Origin: JAMQKA01 sp043951865
Lineage (GTDB): Bacteria; Bacteroidota; Rhodothermia; Balneolales; Balneolaceae
DNA: 11,494 nucleotides
Assembly: GCF_043951865.1 (NCBI RefSeq)
Contig: NZ_JBINJF010000053.1
Location: 1 to 11,494, forward strand
Direction: 5' to 3'
Below are positions 7,577 through 11,494 of this stretch, one piece after another (position 1 is the first letter of the stretch; every line of letters starts with the position of its first letter). Position numbers and translations under genes: made by a program. The notes below the pieces were generated by a model. It ran no database searches, was not told the origin of the DNA, and saw only the letters and a list, made by a program, of their open reading frames with translations.

Positions 7577-8173
7577 ATGTATGCCCGATTTTTTAAAAGA
7601 TTCCTGGATCTTCTGGCATCTTTGCTGCTATTGTTATTATTGTTGCCCCTTTTTATTCTGGTTGCGTTGCTGATAAAGCTGGACAGCCGGGGACCGGTTT
7701 TTTTCATACAAGACCGCTTAGGTAAAAACCTGAAGCTCTTCAAAGTCTATAAATTTCGGACGATGACCGATAAAAAACGAAGTGTACAGAAAGTGATCGG
7801 GAAAGCGGAAGGCGTTACCAGGATCGGGTATTACCTGCGGAGGTTCAAAATTGACGAGTTGCCACAATTGATCAATGTATGCAAGGGAGAAATGTCGCTT
7901 GTGGGCCCCAGGCCCAGCATACAGGAGCAGCTTGAGGAGATGAACGTGGATGAAAAAAGACGATATTCGGTTCGCCCGGGTATGACGGGCCTTGCCCAGG
8001 TGTGTGGGAATATCCATATCAGTTGGAGTGAGCGCTACAAATATGATTTGGAATACGTTGAAAATGTTTCATTTCTGAATGATATGAAGATTATTCTGAG
8101 AACGGTACTGATTATCTTTTTGGGTGAAGAAAAATTTATCAATGAACCGCTAAAATTGAGAGAAACGCAGTAA
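7577..8173 (+). CDS. Initiating phosphoglycosyl transferase, PglC-type sugar transferase
   Basis: A 198-residue monotopic phosphoglycosyl transferase (Bac_transf family). It moves a sugar-1-phosphate from a UDP-sugar to undecaprenyl phosphate at the cytoplasmic membrane face, the committed first step of glycan assembly. The N-terminal leucine-rich segment (about 8-33, interrupted by Pro24) fits the re-entrant membrane helix. It is followed by KFRTM (59-63), the catalytic Asp-Glu pair in KIDELPQL (D93, E94), VGPRP (109-113) and PGMTGLAQV (134-142). The size is that of the minimal PglC form without the extra transmembrane domain of WcaJ or WbaP. GAAGG at 7566-7570 is well placed for the ATG at 7577. 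Its stop overlaps the next start as TAATG. PglC relatives often use diacetamido sugars, which would suit the deacetylase and formyltransferase downstream, but the donor is not certain. Confidence 0.92.
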   Translation: MYARFFKRFLDLLASLLLLLLLLPLFILVALLIKLDSRGPVFFIQDRLGKNLKLFKVYKFRTMTDKKRSVQKVIGKAEGVTRIGYYLRRFKIDELPQLINVCKGEMSLVGPRPSIQEQLEEMNVDEKRRYSVRPGMTGLAQVCGNIHISWSERYKYDLEYVENVSFLNDMKIILRTVLIIFLGEEKFINEPLKLRETQ

Positions 8174-9159
8174 TGACTGAATCAAACCCCAGGATTGCAC
8201 TGGCAGGGAGCGTCAACAGCAGTCGTAAAACCCTGGAAAAACTGTTCGAACACGATATGAATGTTGTGGGAGTGCTGGGGCTGGATCCCTCGGTCTCCGG
8301 GAACGTCAGTGGTTTTGTTGATTTAAAAAGACAGTGTGAACAGGAGGGATTTGGCAACTTTCGATATTTCACAGATATCAATGCAGGGGAGGTCCGCCAT
8401 TTTATCGATGAGTGGCGGCCGGACTACCTGTTTGTGGTTGGCCTTTCCCAGCTGGTAAAAGAGCCATTATTGAGCCTGCCGTCATCGGGATGTATCGGGT
8501 TTCATCCGACCAGACTGCCGGAAGGCCGGGGACGTGGCGCGGTAGCCTGGCTCATACTGGGAAAAGCAAAGGGCGCGGCTACATTTTTTAAAATGGGAGC
8601 AGGCATGGACGATGGCCCTATCCTGGCTCAGCAGCCATTTGAAGTAGAGGAAGAGGATTATGCCCAGGACGTCATCGATAAAATAATCGGGGCGATCGGC
8701 ACCTGCCTGGATGAGTTGTTGCCTGGGATGCAGGCCGGAACTGTTGAGGCCAGGGAGCAAAACCATGCAGACGCCACCTACCTGGGGAAAAGAAATCCGG
8801 AGGATGGATGGATCAACTGGCAAGATTCCGCCCGGTCCATTGTCACGCTGGTCAGGGCCGTGTCGAGCCCGCTGCCGGGGGCATTCGCCTGTATTAAGGG
8901 GCAAAAAATCATCATCGACCGGGCCTCGGTTGAAACAGAGCTCAATTATATCGGAGTGGCGGGACGTATTCTCAAAAAAGATCCACAAAAGGGAGTGTTG
9001 GTTCAGGCCGGCGATGGATTGCTGTGGCTGCATGAGCTGAGAGGTATTGCGCCGGATGAGCTGCGAGTGGGACAACAATTTGGTTCGCTGGAGGAATATC
9101 GCTTCGAACAACTAAACAACAAAATTGTAAAACTGGAAAAGCGGCTGTCTGATGAATGA
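8173..9159 (+). CDS. Formyltransferase family protein (sugar N-formyltransferase-like)
   Basis: A 328-residue homologue of methionyl-tRNA formyltransferase. In a glycan locus it most likely transfers formyl from N10-formyl-tetrahydrofolate to the amine of a nucleotide amino sugar, as VioF, WbkC and ArnA do. The N-terminal Rossmann-like domain ends in IGFHPTRLPEGRGRG (108-122), matching the N-x-H-x-S-LLP-x-x-RG segment, with His111 as the catalytic His. GAGMDDGPILAQ (142-153) supplies the catalytic Asp, D146. The usual first catalytic Asn is Gly109, a notable substitution. The C-terminal domain (about 205-320), including SPLPGAF (232-238), resembles the FMT OB-like domain. It is unlikely to be the housekeeping fmt because of its context and diverged motif. 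It shares TAATG with the sugar transferase gene and overlaps the PIG-L gene by 8 bases, so the three are probably translated together. Confidence 0.82.
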   Translation: MTESNPRIALAGSVNSSRKTLEKLFEHDMNVVGVLGLDPSVSGNVSGFVDLKRQCEQEGFGNFRYFTDINAGEVRHFIDEWRPDYLFVVGLSQLVKEPLLSLPSSGCIGFHPTRLPEGRGRGAVAWLILGKAKGAATFFKMGAGMDDGPILAQQPFEVEEEDYAQDVIDKIIGAIGTCLDELLPGMQAGTVEAREQNHADATYLGKRNPEDGWINWQDSARSIVTLVRAVSSPLPGAFACIKGQKIIIDRASVETELNYIGVAGRILKKDPQKGVLVQAGDGLLWLHELRGIAPDELRVGQQFGSLEEYRFEQLNNKIVKLEKRLSDE

Positions 9160-9829
9160 AAACATACTTATTGTAGCTCCCCATTGTGATGATGAAATTT
9201 TGGGGTGCGGCGGAATTATGGCAAAGTATATTTCAAAAGGGTATCCCGTCTATGTAGCGATTATAACCAACGGGCACCTGGGAGCCCCGGAAATTTTTCC
9301 ACGGGAAGGCACTGAACAAGTGAGGGAAGAAGCGTTGGAGGCGCACAACATACTGGGCGTTAAGGATACGTTTTTCCTGGATTTCCCTGCTCCCAAACTG
9401 GATTCAATTCCTGCATATAAACTCTCTATGGAGTTAAATAAATTGATTACCAAGCTGGGTATCACCACGCTTTATATTCCTCACCGGGGTGACATTCATA
9501 AAGATCACCGCATAACCTATGAGGCCTCGCTGGTGGCTGCAAGACCGATAGACGACTGCCCGGTACGCGCCATATATGCCTATGAAACGCTTTCTGAAAC
9601 AGAATGGGCTCCCCCTTTTGGGGATGATGCGTTCATCCCGACCGTATTTGAAGATATTGGAGCATTCCTTGATAAAAAGCTTGAAGCGTTTGAATGTTAC
9701 AGCACGCAGATCAAGACGTTCCCCCACTCCCGTTCGCTGCATGCCATAGAAGCGATATCAAATTACAGGGGATCCACGGTGGGAGTGGAAAATGCGGAAG
9801 CTTTTATGCTGGTACGTGAAATTAAGTAA
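9152..9829 (+). CDS. PIG-L family N-acetyl-sugar deacetylase
   Basis: A 225-residue zinc-dependent deacetylase of the PIG-L/LmbE family, which includes MshB and BshB. Members remove N-acetyl from GlcNAc-type sugars. The opening IVAPHCDDEILGCGG (7-21) is the PHxDDE zinc motif with H11, D13 and D14. The second motif, PHRGDIHKDHRIT (110-122), supplies the distal His ligand and matches H-x-x-D-x-H-x-D-H. The length is typical and no signal peptide is seen, so it should act in the cytoplasm. The start lies 8 bases inside the formyltransferase gene. This pairing suggests sequential chemistry: the amine exposed here may be formylated by the neighbour or acylated by a nearby ATP-grasp enzyme. The substrate is unknown. 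Confidence 0.88.
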   Translation: MNENILIVAPHCDDEILGCGGIMAKYISKGYPVYVAIITNGHLGAPEIFPREGTEQVREEALEAHNILGVKDTFFLDFPAPKLDSIPAYKLSMELNKLITKLGITTLYIPHRGDIHKDHRITYEASLVAARPIDDCPVRAIYAYETLSETEWAPPFGDDAFIPTVFEDIGAFLDKKLEAFECYSTQIKTFPHSRSLHAIEAISNYRGSTVGVENAEAFMLVREIK

Positions 9830-9898
9830 TGGATTTTAAATACCTCCTTGAGGATTTATTCAATAGTGAAATTATCCTGAACTACAGACAACGATACC

Positions 9899-10975
9899 AT
9901 GAAGAATATATTAGTCACCGGCGTTGGCGGACCCACCCCTCGGTCATTTGTACGTGCGGTTAAACTGTCAACGGAAGAGACTGCAGCCTCATATCGGTTT
10001 GTGGGGGTAGATTGTGACCGGCTTGCCTATGGGTTGTACGATCGCACCCTGTTTGATGCGGGGTATACGGTACCCCGGGCCGACGATGAGAGCTACTGGT
10101 CGTCGATCAACGATATTATTGAGCGGGAGAATATTCATGCCGCGGTGGTATTACCGGAAGCGGAGGTCCTTGAATGGGCCCGCAACCGGTCCCGGCTTTC
10201 GCGAGACGTGTTGACGCACCTGCCGGATTATACCCTGGCGATGGCCCTGGTTAACAAGCATCGACTGCATGAATACCTGACCGATTCGCCGTTGATACCG
10301 AGGTATCGCAAAATTGATCCATCATCCTATAGCTATCAAGCGGTGGCCGAGCAAATAGGGGAAGTTTTCTGGATCAGGAGTACCGAAGGGTCCAGCGGAC
10401 TCGGTTCCCTGAAAATAGAATCTGCCCCGGCCCTTGATCAATGGATCTCCATCAATCAAGGAGTGGATGAATTTATTGCCACTGAATACCTGCCCGGCAG
10501 AAACATGGCGTGCAAGATGCTCTATTTTGACGGAGAGCTGAAACGAACGGCCTGTGCTGAACGCGTGAACTACATTATGGCCAAGGTGGCTCCTTCGGGG
10601 ATTACGGGAAACACCGCGTTTGGGCGGCTCATCAACGAGCCCGGGCTGATCCGCCGCTCCAGGAAAGCCCTGGAATCGATATCAGAAGAGCTGGAGACCG
10701 GGCTTAACGGCATTTTTACCGTTGATTACAAGGAGGATGCCGATGGGCAACCAAAGATTACGGAGATCAACATCCGTCATGTCGCCTTTACCTCCTCGAT
10801 AGCAGCGGGGGGCGCCAATATTCCGGCAGATACGCTGGACGCGATGTTTTCAAACAACGGCAGCGGAATGAAAAGAATCGATTACAGGTACGAAGAGCCA
10901 CTGGTATTTCTGCGGGACGTCGACTCCGAACCGATTGTGATGAGGGAGACAGATCTGCTCGATTCCAGCGAATAG
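9899..10975 (+). CDS. CarB-like ATP-grasp ligase
   Basis: A 358-residue ATP-grasp enzyme resembling half of the carbamoyl-phosphate synthase large subunit. Stand-alone versions occur in polysaccharide and peptide-modification clusters and probably form an amide or acyl-phosphate bond. Visible marks are a Rossmann-like start, LVTGVGGPTPRS (5-16), NKHRLHEYL (119-127) at the start of the ATP-grasp domain, the glycine loop RSTEGSSGLGS (160-170), with Arg where Lys is usual, EYLPGR (196-201), and ITEINIRH (287-294), where E289 and N291 fit the metal-binding E-x-N-x-R. The gap from PIG-L is 69 bases and no strong ribosome site is visible. It may join an amino acid or other acid to the amine uncovered by PIG-L, or carbamoylate the sugar. 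The fold is secure; the reaction is open. Confidence 0.82.
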   Translation: MKNILVTGVGGPTPRSFVRAVKLSTEETAASYRFVGVDCDRLAYGLYDRTLFDAGYTVPRADDESYWSSINDIIERENIHAAVVLPEAEVLEWARNRSRLSRDVLTHLPDYTLAMALVNKHRLHEYLTDSPLIPRYRKIDPSSYSYQAVAEQIGEVFWIRSTEGSSGLGSLKIESAPALDQWISINQGVDEFIATEYLPGRNMACKMLYFDGELKRTACAERVNYIMAKVAPSGITGNTAFGRLINEPGLIRRSRKALESISEELETGLNGIFTVDYKEDADGQPKITEINIRHVAFTSSIAAGGANIPADTLDAMFSNNGSGMKRIDYRYEEPLVFLRDVDSEPIVMRETDLLDSSE

Positions 10976-10990
10976 CAGGTGCTGGATTTT
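10965..10990 (+). terminator. Weak hairpin overlapping the end of the ATP-grasp gene
   Basis: CCAGC at 10965-10969 pairs with GCTGG at 10981-10985 across the stop codon, followed by ATTTT. The loop is 11 bases and the stem only 5 bp, so it is at most a weak terminator. Confidence 0.22.
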
Positions 10991-10994
10991 ATCA

Positions 10995-11022
10995 GTTAAA
11001 AGTTACAGGTTAAATGTTAAAG
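10995..11022 (+). repeat. Heptamer tandem repeat, GTTAAAN x 4
   Basis: Four consecutive 7-base units can be read: GTTAAAA, GTTACAG, GTTAAAT and GTTAAAG. Three differ only in the last base. A second heptamer pair, GATAACC-GATAACG, occurs at 11177-11190. Short heptamer repeats of this kind are common between genes in some bacterial groups; no function is assigned. Confidence 0.55.
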
Positions 11023-11063
11023 GTGTCAATCCTTGGATTTGAGAATATACTATTGTGTTGAGA

Positions 11064-11150
11064 GGTGGCTTACCACCGACCCTATTGACCTTTTAAACGG
11101 GAGTAGAACTCCCTCACAACAAAGACTGGGGGGCAAAGCCCTCTTAGTTG
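11064..11150 (+). repeat. Structured intergenic repeat, copy B
   Basis: The core at 11074-11096 matches the reverse complement of 5001-5023 at 22 of 23 positions. The flanks also correspond: CGGGA, GTAGAACT, CCTCA-CAAC and CCCTCTTAGTT line up with blocks of copy A, with gaps. Copy B has its own hairpins, GGTGG-CTTA-CCACC (11064-11077) and GGGC-AAA-GCCC (around 11131-11141). Its orientation is opposite to copy A, and the two bracket the six genes from the deacetylase to the CarB-like ligase. Confidence 0.55.
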
Positions 11151-11177
11151 TCAAAGCAATAAATTAGCTAATTCCTG

Positions 11178-11212
11178 ATAACCGATAACGAAGCTACAGC
11201 CGGTTATTTTTT
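11178..11212 (+). terminator. Candidate intrinsic terminator of the cluster
   Basis: ATAACCG (11178-11184) pairs with CGGTTAT (11201-11207) around a 16-base loop, followed directly by a run of T to 11212. The stem is 7 bp and modest in GC, but position and T-tract fit an end of transcription about 200 bases after the last gene. Confidence 0.42.
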
Positions 11213-11245
11213 GGTTCCTTTTTTCATAAAAAAATACCACTGCAA

Positions 11246-11268
11246 TGGGAGTTATTCCCAGGTTTTTT
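11246..11268 (+). terminator. Second terminator-like hairpin
   Basis: TGGGA (11246-11250) and TCCCA (11256-11260) form a short stem around GTTAT, followed by GG and six T (11263-11268). It could back up the terminator just upstream. The 5-bp stem makes it uncertain. Confidence 0.3.
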
Positions 11269-11352
11269 AGGAAGCCTTGAATAGAAGCAAGAATTCGATC
11301 AAGGTTCTGCTCCTCTATGTGCTAACCCGGATTTACCTCACCAAGAAATTTG

Positions 11353-11470
11353 TTCTTCGGCAAGGCGAAGGGAATAGCCACGCAGACGTACCTTCGTACG
11401 TTGAGCAGGCGATTTTCCCTTTAACGCAGCTGGAGGGCAAATCGCGCGGCACGTTACACCCTGTTACATA
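11353..11470. repeat. Highly folded, repeat-like segment of unknown function
   Basis: Three hairpins follow one another. CTTCG pairs with CGAAG (11355-11370). ACGTAC pairs with GTACGT around a CTTC tetraloop (11386-11401). GCGATTT-x-CCCT pairs with AGGG-x-AAATCGC (11409-11445), giving 11 pairs and one mismatch. GTTAC then occurs twice (11453-11457 and 11463-11467). The segment is more GC-rich than the sequence before it. It could be part of an interspersed repeat, a mobile-element end or a structured RNA; I cannot decide from one copy. Confidence 0.35.
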
Positions 11471-11494
11471 CAATGGCCTGTAAAATATGATGTA

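Larger units (their letters stand above)
10976..11494. other. Repeat-rich non-coding tail of the cluster
   Basis: No convincing gene is present in these 519 bases. They hold, in order, a run of 7-base repeats (10995-11022), repeat copy B (11064-11150), two terminator-like hairpins (11178-11212 and 11246-11268), and a folded, repeat-like segment (about 11353-11470). A weak 68-codon frame with a TTG start at 11277 runs through the last part but has no ribosome site or recognisable domain. The area looks like an accumulation site for small repeats at the edge of the locus. Confidence 0.6.

Noticed and set aside
8482..9111. A 209-residue frame on the minus strand
   Set aside because: It is opposite the formyltransferase gene, has no recognisable motif, and the + strand protein has clear catalytic motifs and overlaps with its neighbours.
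9829..9963. A 44-codon ORF starting in TAATG at the end of the PIG-L gene and running into the CarB-like gene
   Set aside because: The junction looks like operon coupling, but most of its length overlaps a well-supported gene in another frame, and the 23 non-overlapping codons match nothing I recognise.
11277..11483. A 68-codon frame with a TTG start at the end of the window
   Set aside because: No ribosome site, no domain, and it runs through strong hairpins, so structured or repeat DNA explains it better.
1..11494. CRISPR arrays, tRNA or rRNA genes, transposase genes, phage genes
   Set aside because: Read through on both strands; no regular repeat-spacer pattern, cloverleaf, rRNA segment or transposase motif was seen.

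Overview
The window reads as a surface-glycan (O-antigen, capsule or exopolysaccharide type) biosynthesis locus with every recognisable gene on the + strand. The organism is probably from the Bacteroidota/Balneolota/Rhodothermota group. This is an inference from the Ig-like C-terminus of the first gene, which resembles secreted leucine-rich-repeat proteins of that group, from matches to the TAnnTTTG promoter box, from weak Shine-Dalgarno sites, and from heptamer and GGGAG-type intergenic repeats. A species cannot be named.

Layout. Bases 1-108 are the GC-rich end of an unrelated, probably secreted protein. Bases 109-532 are AT-rich and non-coding. The first block (533-4886) holds a sulfotransferase and three GT-B glycosyltransferases. 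It ends in a previously unmarked remnant: the first ~18 codons of a fourth glycosyltransferase-like gene, starting in an ATGA overlap at 4883 and cut off by a short structured repeat (copy A, about 4937-5033). The second block (5089-10975) holds a NodB-like polysaccharide deacetylase, a sugar-transfer-associated ATP-grasp protein, a small PglC-type initiating phosphoglycosyl transferase, a sugar formyltransferase homologue, a PIG-L deacetylase and a CarB-like ATP-grasp ligase. A diverged, inverted copy of the repeat (copy B, about 11064-11150) lies just beyond this block, so the two copies bracket the six genes. The last ~500 bases hold heptamer repeats, terminator-like hairpins and a strongly folded, repeat-like segment, but no convincing gene.

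How the genes may work together. The PglC-type enzyme would place the first sugar phosphate on undecaprenyl phosphate, and the three glycosyltransferases would extend it in the cytoplasm. The sulfotransferase would add sulfate. PIG-L could expose a sugar amine that is then re-capped, either with formyl by its overlapping neighbour or with an amino-acid-like acyl group by one of the two ATP-grasp enzymes. This amine-recapping module is the most interesting hypothesis here. No flippase, polymerase, ABC exporter, chain-length regulator or nucleotide-sugar synthesis gene lies in the window, so the locus is incomplete as seen.
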